Source of the DNA: Hyphomicrobiales bacterium
GTDB taxonomy: Bacteria > Pseudomonadota > Alphaproteobacteria > Rhizobiales > Aestuariivirgaceae
NCBI GenBank assembly: GCA_003151375.1
Contig: PLXI01000027.1
Span: 1-9,868 of the forward strand
Direction: 5' to 3'
DNA: 9,868 nt
Positions within the stretch are counted from its first letter, which is position 1. Each line of letters begins with the position of its first letter. Below are positions 1 to 8,000 of the stretch, in pieces. The notes under the pieces were generated by a model. It did not search any database. It was not told the DNA's origin and saw nothing but the letters and a program-made list of their open reading frames with translations. A program made the translations under genes and the position numbers.

Positions 1-389
1 AACACACCATGTCCGGAAAACAGCTGGGCGGATTTAAGTTCCTCGATAGTGGCCCAACGGGCTGAGCCATAAGTCGTGACCAGTTTGTTCTGCCGTGCCC
101 GCCACAGGGAACCAGCAATCGCCACCAATGTTCCAGCAATGCCGCTGCCCGCTGCAAACATTCCGGCATTGCGAAACACCGCTGGCGCATAGGCTTCATA
201 GGCATACCACCATTCAAACAATCGCCATGGCGCGTAGATCGGTTGGCCGAATACCGAAGCAAATGGAGCACCCAACCGTGGCTGGTTACCCAGCATTGTC
301 GCTGTCCATTGTGTGGAAGCCCAAAGGCCTCCCATCACAATGGCAATGACACTGCATCCCTGCCCAATAAGAATCTTGGTCGGCGACAT
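1..389 (-). CDS. traG: Conjugal transfer coupling protein TraG (VirD4 family), N-terminal part, cut by window edge
   Basis: The first 129 residues are visible, starting at the ATG at 389-387; the frame is open to base 1. The protein begins MSPTKILIGQ, followed by a first hydrophobic segment (about residues 5-25), a periplasmic-type stretch containing PRLGAPF and PWRLFEWWYAYEAYAP, and a second hydrophobic segment (about 71-95). After the basic WRARQ comes the conserved YGSARWA motif at about 107-113. This is the standard N-terminus of TraG-type coupling proteins, which link the relaxosome to the type IV secretion channel at the inner membrane and use ATP for DNA transfer. The Walker motifs would lie beyond the window. 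The frame is also open upstream to about 510, but the family normally starts near MxPTKIL, so the ATG at 389 is preferred; GAG and GG lie 8-13 bases before it as a weak ribosome binding site. Identification is from remembered family sequence. Confidence 0.9.
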   Translation of the reverse strand, partial: MSPTKILIGQGCSVIAIVMGGLWASTQWTATMLGNQPRLGAPFASVFGQPIYAPWRLFEWWYAYEAYAPAVFRNAGMFAAGSGIAGTLVAIAGSLWRARQNKLVTTYGSARWATIEELKSAQLFSGHGV

Positions 390-418
390 TCTGCATCCAC
401 TCGGATTGCACACCGGAT

Positions 419-430
419 CATTCCGGAATG
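419..430. promoter_or_regulatory. 12-bp perfect palindrome upstream of traG, possible operator
   Basis: The sequence CATTCCGGAATG reads the same on both strands and its near end is 30 bases upstream of the traG start codon. A repressor dimer site at this distance could control traG transcription. No second copy was noticed in the window, and no regulator gene is present here to pair it with. Its role is inference. Confidence 0.3.
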
Positions 431-446
431 TAGTCCAAGCATCGCC

Positions 447-463
447 GCAAATGAGCGATTTGC
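447..463. repeat. Short inverted repeat upstream of traG
   Basis: GCAAAT (447-452) and ATTTGC (458-463) are perfect inverted repeats with a 5-base spacer. An overlapping GAGC/GCTC pair (453-456 and 462-465) gives an alternative fold. No T-run follows on the minus strand, so it is not a standard terminator. It could be an operator half or chance. Confidence 0.25.
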
Positions 464-627
464 TCAATTGGGAAAGGCGGGAAAACGCGGGAACAAGACC
501 GATTATTGGTACGGTTTACGTGTGCAAGTCGACCAAGCGTCGGTCAGAAACTCATGGGCAGGCATGTGGAATAGTGTCGGAAAAACGCTTCTCACATAGG
601 ACTTATCAAATCTCTGAGGGCTAAACC

Positions 628-2193
628 CTAACCGAAGAAAAGTTCATCAATTCGACAGATCGCTTTGCAAACACGCCCAACTGATTTTGGCTCCTCTGCC
701 TCAATCAAATCCTGGGCTTGGCCAAGAACACGCAACATTTCGTCTAATGCGATGCTTGTCTTGTCAACGCATGTCACCGCATCCGCGAACGTGGCGGCTT
801 CCTTACCCGTTTTAAAAGCAGGAATACTACCTTCCTCTATGGACTTAGCCATTTTGCGCAGAGCATTTGAAGAAATCTTGTTCGGCTTAGCGCAACCTTT
901 TTTGCGCAATCGGCTCACCAGTTCATCCCGTCTGCCTTTGTGTACCGTCTTCTCCTTTGAAATCTTCGCAGCAAGATCATCTGGCGAGGCCCCCGTTTGT
1001 TTCACATAGTAGAAGATCGGCAGCCATTTACGTTGCAAATCAATTCCTTGACGAACGTACGATTCAGGAAAGTGCACTTTTTGTTGCTGGAGAAAATCTC
1101 TAATAATGTCACTTTCACCAATTGTGTCACGCACAATCTTAGGGACTTCATCAACCTGATTTCCTATTGCAGTCACCGTGCCAACTAGCTTTAAAGTGGG
1201 GGCGCCAAGTTGTTGCATGAAATCCCCCTCACGAATGAATTTGATTTGATCGACCAATATTTGATCAATGACAATTTGCTGTTTGCCATCACCAAGCGTG
1301 CCGCTATCGAGGTCAGCAACCAAAGCCCTTGTTGGCCCAAGCGCAAGAAGCCGTTCAACCATCGGCAATATGTCCTTTCTCGCTTGTACATCGCGCTCAT
1401 CCAAAATCGCGCGTAGATCGCTGTATTTGATGCGGACAGATTGGCCAGTATAACGAAAGTAAATGTCTCCCTCTTTAAACTTGTCGTTTATACTACAAGC
1501 GGCGATGACCGGACGGCTGGGGTGTTGTTCAACGTAGATAACGCCGATGCTTTTGCCGTCAATTTGGATAATAGCAGTCTGATAACGAGGCGTTGGGTCT
1601 AGTGCATTCTTAATCTTCTTGGCAAAGTCAGCAGGATCAGCATCCCGAAACGCAGTGTCTTTCAATCCAACTATAGCATAGCTTTTGTCGAGACCATCAA
1701 GCGGAGCGGTATCCTTGTCTTTGACACCGAGAAATATGTAACCGCCCCGATTGTTGGCAAGAGCGGCAATTGCACGAAGCCATTGATCCCCATGCTTGAA
1801 GCCAAAACTTTCCTTACATTTATGCTGATCAGTTTCGCCAAATTTAAATCGCCAGATGCCGTTCAAGTCTTGATGAAACATTGGTGACAGCGTTTCAACA
1901 TCAATTGGACCATAAGCAGGCGCGGGCAACTTCCCGACAATGGGCACTCTCACTCCTCTTATAGGATCGGCAGTCTCACTTTGCGTGATAAATGCATCCA
2001 ATTCTTGATCTGATGCAGCCGCTATGTCTTTTGAGTCGCTATATGTGCCATCGCCAATATTCGTGATACGTCCGGAATTCACTGAACGATCAGGGCGGTT
2101 AAACAAGAACTGAATATCCTTGTTCTTCATGCCACGAGCCTGCATCGCTTTGATTAGCGAAATCTCTTCATCCGTGATGCCGCGTTTAGCCAA
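628..2193 (-). CDS. AlbA_2/Schlafen-like putative ATP- or nucleic-acid-binding protein, third gene of the restriction-modification operon
   Basis: A 521-residue protein with a TTG start at 2193 and a TAG stop at 628-630. Residues 1-50 form a distinctive segment (GMKNKDIQFLFNRPDRSVNS, then GRIT), which I recall from similar AlbA_2 proteins and which could be a helix-turn-helix type DNA-binding region. An AlbA_2 domain covers about 125-267: ESFGFK, then WLRAIAALANNRGGYIFLGV (138-157), VEQHPSRPV, and GDIYFRYTGQS (242-252) with the usual helix after it. The C-terminal half (about 270-521) is not recognised; it contains a basic stretch, KGRRDELVSRLRKKG (419-433), vaguely like part of a SAP motif. 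Such proteins are often annotated as ATP-binding or transcriptional regulators, and related Slfn proteins include RNases, but no catalytic residues can be assigned here. It lies 3 bases after mod and is probably co-expressed. Base composition is AT-rich for this window (sampled lines 37-52% GC). Function unknown; a control, accessory or effector role is inference. Confidence 0.88.
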   Translation of the reverse strand: MAKRGITDEEISLIKAMQARGMKNKDIQFLFNRPDRSVNSGRITNIGDGTYSDSKDIAAASDQELDAFITQSETADPIRGVRVPIVGKLPAPAYGPIDVETLSPMFHQDLNGIWRFKFGETDQHKCKESFGFKHGDQWLRAIAALANNRGGYIFLGVKDKDTAPLDGLDKSYAIVGLKDTAFRDADPADFAKKIKNALDPTPRYQTAIIQIDGKSIGVIYVEQHPSRPVIAACSINDKFKEGDIYFRYTGQSVRIKYSDLRAILDERDVQARKDILPMVERLLALGPTRALVADLDSGTLGDGKQQIVIDQILVDQIKFIREGDFMQQLGAPTLKLVGTVTAIGNQVDEVPKIVRDTIGESDIIRDFLQQQKVHFPESYVRQGIDLQRKWLPIFYYVKQTGASPDDLAAKISKEKTVHKGRRDELVSRLRKKGCAKPNKISSNALRKMAKSIEEGSIPAFKTGKEAATFADAVTCVDKTSIALDEMLRVLGQAQDLIEAEEPKSVGRVCKAICRIDELFFG

Positions 2194-2196
2194 TCA

Positions 2197-5028
2197 TCAC
2201 ACCTCAAACACCTTCTGCACTTCGTCTCCGAAGTGATTGATCACTTTCACGCAGATCCGGCCATTGGCAGGCTTCGGGAATGGGCGCGAGATGGTGGAGT
2301 TCATTTCTTCCCATGCGGTTTCATCGATCTCGGCTTTCAGTGCCCGCTTCAAAGCGTCATAGGGGTCTTGGCCCACGAAATAGGCTTGGCGCACGAAGAA
2401 GCTTTCTTCGTTATAATCATCGTCGATAAACCATGCCGCCACGTCATTCTTCAACTCGCTGCCGCCAGAGGAGCGCACTTCACCTGTGGTGGGATCGAAA
2501 ATATCCATGCCTTTGATTTCCACGCGGATCATGTCGCCATCGGATTTGACCACGCGCAAGTCAGGCTCGCCAAAGATCACAAACAAGTTGCCAGCGCCCG
2601 TGGCTTTCAATTTGTCGCCCATGCGCAGGTCTTGGTTCATGCGGGCTTTGAGCACTGTGAGAGAACCGAAGTTGAGCCGCGTCTCGTCCACTTCAGGTGC
2701 AAAGGCAAAGCCGCAAATGATCAGCGTGTCGTAAAGGTCAGCCGCTTCGCGGGCGGCCTTTTTCACTAGGTCATAGCCCACCGTGTCATATTCTGGGCCG
2801 ATGCAGATCGCAGCGCGTTTCACATCGCCGCCTTCGGTATAGCGCCCTTCAAAAGGCACAAGGCCAGAGCGCGAGGCGCGAGGCTTCAACCAATCAAACT
2901 TTATGGCCTCGCCCTTCTTGGTGTTTTGTACGCCAGAGGCCATCAGGTTGTCATAAACCACTTGCGCAAAATCATTCGAGGGCTCGGCTGAAACTTGATC
3001 TTGAATGGATTGGGAAACGCCTTCGTTTTCAACCTCAAACGTCTCGGCGAGGTAAGGGTCTTCGCCCAATGGCAACACGCGGTGGGGTGAAAGGCTTTCA
3101 ACCGTGAAAGGCCCAGCAACGCGCACAATGCCTTTGGCTTTCACGGGACGATCATACAGCAATTCCACGTCGGCATTGCGAGCGATTGAAGCATCAATAT
3201 CTTGCTGGCGGTTGCGCCTTTGCTGCCACCACACCGCATGAGTAGTCACGGCCTCAGTAGACCAATCTTTTCCGACTTCACGCGGAATTTGCCATTCTTC
3301 CCATTTGGTTTTGAGGGCGGCATTTAGCTTTTCGCGCAAGGGTTCAAGCTGAAGCTGATAGCGATCCCAGATCACATCAATCTCGGCATTGTTGGCGATA
3401 GATTTCAGCGTCACATGTGGCGCGCGCTCATAAACAAAGCCGTGGCGGATATCATTGCCATAAGTGGCTACTGCGGGCGGCTTGCCCGTCAGCTTGCCTT
3501 CTTCTGCTGCACCGCCTTTGGAATCCTTCAGTTGGAAATAATCATACTTCGCCCCCATCAAACGGGCGCGGGCCAATGTGAGGGCAACGCGGCTTGTGTC
3601 AATGGTAATCCACCTTCTGCCCCAGTTTTCAGCAACGGTTGCTGTTGTGCCGGAGCCACAAGTGGGATCAAGTACAAGGTCGCCGGGATCAGTAGTCATG
3701 AGAATGCAGCGTTGGATAACCTTGGTGGTAGTTTGCACAACATAAGTCTTATTCTGTTCGGCAGTGCCCATTGTGTCTTCCCAAAGATTGGATATGGACA
3801 CAGCAGGAAAATCTTCGAAGAAAATTTTGTAGTTTGCAAACTCCTTGGTGTTGAATAGCCTGTCCGCTTTGATCAACTTATCCATGCCTTTTGAGTTTGT
3901 TTTCCAACCTCCACGGCGCAGCCTAATTACCTTTCCATTTAGTGGAAAATCAAAAGTGGTCGAAGCACTAGCTGTTTCCGACGTAAGAGGCCCCCCCAAA
4001 AATACTCTGGCACCTATTTCGAGCAACTTTGGATTCTCTACTTCTGCCTTCGATATTGGCCGCGTGGTGCCATCAGAAAGTTGAACGGAGCGATATCTTG
4101 CTCCTGAACCTTCACGCAAATCTTTAAGTTCAAACAAGGGACGATACTTAATACTGTCTATGGATTTCGCGAACCAGACTACGAAGTCTGAGACATTATC
4201 AATTTGAGCTTGCCCCATACCTCCACTTTTTTTGGTCGTGATTTGACTGACAAAGTTTTTGTCGCCAAAAATTTCATCCAAAACCAACCGAACGCGATGA
4301 ACGTTTTCGTCTCCGATTTGAATAAATATGCTGCCTGTTTCTGACAACAAGTCTCGCGCTAGTACAAGCCTGTCCCTTATGTAACTCAGATATGAATTGA
4401 TCCCGTCTTTCCACGTATCTCGAAACGCCCGCACCACTTCTGGTTCGCGGCTCACGCTCTCTTCCTTGCCGTCTTTCACATCGCGGCTCTTCGTCGATGG
4501 CTGCCAGTTGGAATTGAACTTGATGCCATAAGGCGGGTCGAAATAAATGCACTGCACTTTGCCACGTAGGGCTTCTCGCTCGGCCAGTGAACCCATCACC
4601 AACAAGCTGTCGCCCAAGATCATGCGGTTCTGCCAGTTTTGATCATGGGCGTAGAACTCGGTTTTGGCTTCAGGGTTATCCAGCCCGTTAAAGTCATGAA
4701 ACCAATCTGTCTGGGAGGCGGTGGAGGTTTTGCGTTGCTCCGTTTGCTTGCGCAGGTTTTCAATCAAAGCGCGAGGGTGGATTTTCTCTTGAATGTAAAT
4801 GGGCGGTGCCGCCACTTCCAGCGGCTCACCATCTTCCTTGTCCTTGCCGCGCCACACCAATTGCGGATCAAGATCAGGGTTGCGCGGATATCGCAAAACC
4901 TTCAACGCCTTGTCGTCATCCGGCACCAAAGATTGGTTCTCAGCCGTAGGGATATTCACCCGTCGCGCCGCGTCATGGCGATAGCTTTCAACTTCAGTGT
5001 CAATTAGTGTTTTAGGTGTCTTCGCCAT
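2197..5028 (-). CDS. mod: Type III DNA methyltransferase (Mod), beta-class, with long C-terminal extension
   Basis: A 943-residue protein, ATG at 5028, TGA at 2197-2199. It should transfer a methyl group from S-adenosylmethionine to an exocyclic amino group, probably N6 of adenine, and supply site recognition for the Res complex. The catalytic motif IV, DPPYG (164-168), comes before the SAM-binding motif I, DPTCGSGTTA (454-463), which is the beta-class order. The intervening region (about 200-435) should hold the target recognition domain. The N-terminus (ESYRH, NIPTAE, DPQLVWRGKD) matches what I recall of large methyltransferases paired with BPTD_3080-type Res subunits. Residues about 500-943 exceed classical Mod proteins such as EcoP1I Mod (about 650 residues) and contain conserved-looking blocks (TLIICGFAFAPE, DVAAWFIDDDYNEESFFVRQ) of unknown role. 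A GGAG ribosome binding site (5035-5038) lies 6 bases before the start, inside res. The middle of the gene is markedly AT-richer than its ends. Confidence 0.95.
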   Translation of the reverse strand: MAKTPKTLIDTEVESYRHDAARRVNIPTAENQSLVPDDDKALKVLRYPRNPDLDPQLVWRGKDKEDGEPLEVAAPPIYIQEKIHPRALIENLRKQTEQRKTSTASQTDWFHDFNGLDNPEAKTEFYAHDQNWQNRMILGDSLLVMGSLAEREALRGKVQCIYFDPPYGIKFNSNWQPSTKSRDVKDGKEESVSREPEVVRAFRDTWKDGINSYLSYIRDRLVLARDLLSETGSIFIQIGDENVHRVRLVLDEIFGDKNFVSQITTKKSGGMGQAQIDNVSDFVVWFAKSIDSIKYRPLFELKDLREGSGARYRSVQLSDGTTRPISKAEVENPKLLEIGARVFLGGPLTSETASASTTFDFPLNGKVIRLRRGGWKTNSKGMDKLIKADRLFNTKEFANYKIFFEDFPAVSISNLWEDTMGTAEQNKTYVVQTTTKVIQRCILMTTDPGDLVLDPTCGSGTTATVAENWGRRWITIDTSRVALTLARARLMGAKYDYFQLKDSKGGAAEEGKLTGKPPAVATYGNDIRHGFVYERAPHVTLKSIANNAEIDVIWDRYQLQLEPLREKLNAALKTKWEEWQIPREVGKDWSTEAVTTHAVWWQQRRNRQQDIDASIARNADVELLYDRPVKAKGIVRVAGPFTVESLSPHRVLPLGEDPYLAETFEVENEGVSQSIQDQVSAEPSNDFAQVVYDNLMASGVQNTKKGEAIKFDWLKPRASRSGLVPFEGRYTEGGDVKRAAICIGPEYDTVGYDLVKKAAREAADLYDTLIICGFAFAPEVDETRLNFGSLTVLKARMNQDLRMGDKLKATGAGNLFVIFGEPDLRVVKSDGDMIRVEIKGMDIFDPTTGEVRSSGGSELKNDVAAWFIDDDYNEESFFVRQAYFVGQDPYDALKRALKAEIDETAWEEMNSTISRPFPKPANGRICVKVINHFGDEVQKVFEV
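2202..2205 (-). promoter_or_regulatory. Ribosome binding site fixing the TTG start of the AlbA_2 gene
   Basis: GAGG, made from the last codons of mod, lies 8 bases before the TTG at 2193. Two in-frame TGA codons (the mod stop and one more) stand directly before that TTG, so no earlier start in this frame is possible. An ATG overlapping them in another frame gives only three residues before a stop. Confidence 0.65.
3721..4440 (-). other. Low-GC segment of mod corresponding to the target recognition domain
   Basis: A hand count gives about 44% GC over these 720 bases, with single 60-base lines down to 35-40%. Sampled lines outside it in the same gene give 58% (2701-2760), 62% (3541-3600), 60% (4441-4500) and 67% (4801-4860). 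The segment encodes about residues 197-436, which is nearly all of the stretch between motif IV and motif I. Target recognition domains of Mod proteins are known to be exchanged between alleles, so the mosaic is best read as a swapped specificity domain. Confidence 0.6.
3991..3997 (-). repeat. G7 homopolymer tract inside mod
   Basis: Seven C on the plus strand read as seven G in mod, directly after five T on the coding strand, encoding FLGGP within the target recognition region. Longer tracts in mod genes drive phase variation in some pathogens; seven is short for that, so this may be incidental. Confidence 0.5.
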
Positions 5029-5031
5029 GTC

Positions 5032-8000
5032 TTACTCCGCCGCCAGCAATGGGCGGATATGCTCACGAATGCTCGCAGCCGCATCGTAGGGAATGTCATT
5101 TAGTTCAAGAAAACCCCAGCGCCCAAAGCGCCTTGCATTGTTGATGGCAGGCACCCAGACGTTGCGCATGGTTTCGGCTTTGGCCGCGTCTTTCTCATCG
5201 CGCTGGCCCTTCACCTCAATTACGAGGTTGACCGGCTCTTTGCCACCATCATCAATGCGCACAAGATAATCTGGCCGATAGCGCAAGGTTTCGCCACCGA
5301 ACTCATAAGGCACTTCCAACACCAAATTGTGGTTCTTGGCATAGGCCAGAACTTCATCCATTTGCTCCAGCCGTTCGGCAAGGCCAGCTTCCCAATCTTG
5401 ATCATATACGACGTAATTCAGGTGGCACTTGTCGGCTCGCGTGGCAAACAGCGTGGTCTTCGCCGTGTTGAAATCAACATGGCGCGTGCTGCCTTCAGGG
5501 TTGTAGGCATTGAGGATTGGCAGCAGCGATCCATTAGAACCATCGGGCGGGCCTGTGAGCGATGGAGCCAAGGCGCGATAGATTTTCTCTACAGCCTTGA
5601 TGGCCAGCGAACGCCATTTCAGGAATTGCGGGAAAGTGTCACCTGCACAGGTGAGACATTCCTTAAACCATTGCTCAGTAATTCGGGTGAGTTCTGGATA
5701 GCGCCATACTTGCAGATTGCCGTCATCGTCCTTGAAGTAGGTGCGCAGCAGCAAGCCCGCCACATCAAAGATTACTGTTTTGAGACGAAGGCTTTCTGCA
5801 TTGGTGCGAAGATCAAGTGTAAAGCCTTCGCCGATCAGCGGCTCCACATCCGTTCGCACTGGAATATCGTCTGGTGTTAGCACCATCTTGCTGTCAGCGG
5901 TAAAGTGGGGCCGTAGTGGCTTGCGCGGGAACACTACGCGGTAACCCTCCACATTCGGGAAACGGATTTCCAGTGCTGCCCGATCTTCCATTGCTTTCAC
6001 GCGTGTAACCTTTGGAGGCGGCTTGGGCGCTGCATTTTCGCCCTGCTGCGCAAAGGTAAAGGGAACGCCGAGGACGTCTGCATACTCCACGGGGAAGAAG
6101 CCGGTTGCGGGATCAACTTCGTAGGACACGCGGCGCAAGCCACGGCCGACAACTTGTTCGCATAAGAGCTGGGTTCCAAAGGCGCGAATGCCCAGAATGT
6201 GGGTGACAGTATTTGCATCCCAACCCTCGGTAAGCATCGAAACCGAAACCACACAGCGAATATCCGCGCCCAGTTTGCCGTTGCGGCCCACGGTGTTCAT
6301 CACCTCGCGTAGGATGTCCGCGTCGGTCAACTTGTCAATGTCGCGAGGATCATTGCGAACGCGCAGTTCTTTCTTGAAGGCTTCGATTTCGCCGGACGCC
6401 AGATTGCGGAATTCTTCGGACAGCGCGTCGCCTGAATCCAGTTGTTCACTATCAATCAAGAGTGTGCGCCTGCGACCTATCCATTGACCGCGATCATCCA
6501 CATTCGAGAAAAGTGAAAGCTTCCCCGGCACGAGGCGGCTAAGGGCGTTATCGCCTTCGCCTTCGGTGACTTCGTATCCGCTTATCCAATCTGAAACGAG
6601 TTTAGACGTGGCTGTGTTGTTGCATACGACGATGAACACGGGTGGGCGACCTAGCTCGGGTTCTGCTTCCCATGTCTTGTATGTCTTCTCATAGTGGCCA
6701 TAGAGCGCTTCAGCCGCAGACAATAGCAATCCCGGCAACTCGTTCGGATTCATCGAAGCTTTGGATTGCTTGCCACGGCCCTTTTTGGGCAAGGCACGTG
6801 GATTGGCTTTCATCACTTGTCGATAGAGATCACGAAACTTCGGCAGATCACCTTGAACGGAATCATCCAAAACGGGCAGGCGCGGCACTTTCACAATACC
6901 GCTTTCAATAGCGTCCAACAGCCCGAAATCTGAAACTACCCACGGAAATAAAGTTCCTTCGGGATAACCCGAACCTTTTAGAAAAAATGGTGTTGCTGAC
7001 ACATCGTAGACAGCTTGCACTCCAATTTTGCGATTGAAAGATTCAATGCCGTTTATCCAGACGCGGGCAGCCTCTTCGTTATGCTTGGCTTCTTCTTTTT
7101 CTTCGTTGGTGAGTGTCGCTGTGTTTTCGACTTCTTCTCCAACTTTGTGCCGGTAGCAATGGTGGGCTTCATCATTCAACACGATAATGTTCTTGCGGCC
7201 CATGAGTTCAGGGGCAAGGCGGGCAATCATTTCACCTTCAGTTTCAGTAAAGGACTTTTCCCCGTCACGTCCGCCAAGAATTTGTCTGTTGAGTTTTGAC
7301 ACCTGTTCTTTTTCACGCAACATAAAGCCGTGATAATTCGAGATGACTATGCGGGCTTTGCGAATTCCATCCAACAAATCAGTTGGGACAAGGTTCAAGG
7401 CCTCGTAAACATTCTCAGGGTCAGACGGGATCAAAACGCGAAGGCGATCACGAATGGTAATGCCGGGTGCAATAATCAGAAATGCGTCAGAGAAAGACTT
7501 GGTGTTTGGTCGGCGGGCCTTGTTCACCGCGTGCCAAGCCATGATCATGGCCATGACTGTTGTCTTGCCAGAGCCCGTCGCCATCTTGGATGCTAAGCGA
7601 TAAAGCCCCGAATTGGCTTCGTTGTTTGCGTCTTGAATCTGTTTCTTGAAACGCGCAGGTGCTACCTCAGTCAGATAGATGAGGGTTTCAACTGCCTCTC
7701 GTTGGCAGAAGAATAGGCGACGCGAGCGCGACGGTTCGCGCCAATGCAGCAGCAAACGTTGCGTTTCAGGTGTGACGCCCCATTGGCTAGGCGGCAATGC
7801 GCGCCATTGCTCGACGTGCTTACGAATTTCATTGATCAGCGCGTTGGAGGTGACTTTAGCGCCCTCTTCATCAAACAGGGCAAGCTCTTCTTGCTTCGGC
7901 CCCCTCCGCCTTGCGGCCGGCACAGGCACGATTTGGATGCTCTCACGCCGACCAGGCAATTTCACGCCCGTAGGCTGGCCATCCTCGCCAAGTTCATAGT

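Larger units (their letters stand above)
390..627. other. Gap between the AlbA_2 gene and traG, likely traG leader region
   Basis: This 238-base stretch holds no convincing gene. Short frames overlap it on the plus strand, but they run antisense into traG and resemble nothing recognisable. On the minus strand, the traG frame is open upstream to a TAA near 512, but the translation has no family character. No convincing rho-independent terminator was found after the AlbA_2 stop codon, and no clear sigma-70 promoter. Two short dyads near the traG start are listed separately. It presumably carries the promoter and control region for traG and the downstream trb-type genes. Confidence 0.5.

Noticed and set aside
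490..540. Possible sigma-70 promoter (TTGCAC then TAATCG) upstream of traG on the minus strand
   Set aside because: Only about three of six bases fit the -35 consensus and the -10 match is poor; not better than chance.
95..624. Three overlapping plus-strand frames of 84-118 codons
   Set aside because: They are antisense to the TraG N-terminus and run into its leader; the minus-strand translation matches the TraG family, these match nothing.
890..907. GCGCAA/TTGCGC inverted repeat around a T6 run (A6 on the coding strand), considered as terminator or frameshift site
   Set aside because: It lies inside the AlbA_2 coding sequence; the codon phase does not match a X XXY YYZ slippery heptamer and no T-run follows the stem in the right place.
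2233..2769. 178-codon open frame on the plus strand
   Set aside because: It lies entirely antisense to the C-terminal region of mod, where the protein is family-like, and its translation has no recognisable character.
3415..3858. 147-codon open frame on the plus strand
   Set aside because: Antisense to mod across the motif I region, which is clearly coding on the minus strand.
5329..5880. 183-codon open frame on the plus strand
   Set aside because: Antisense to the res nuclease and linker region; a shadow produced by codon bias of a real gene.
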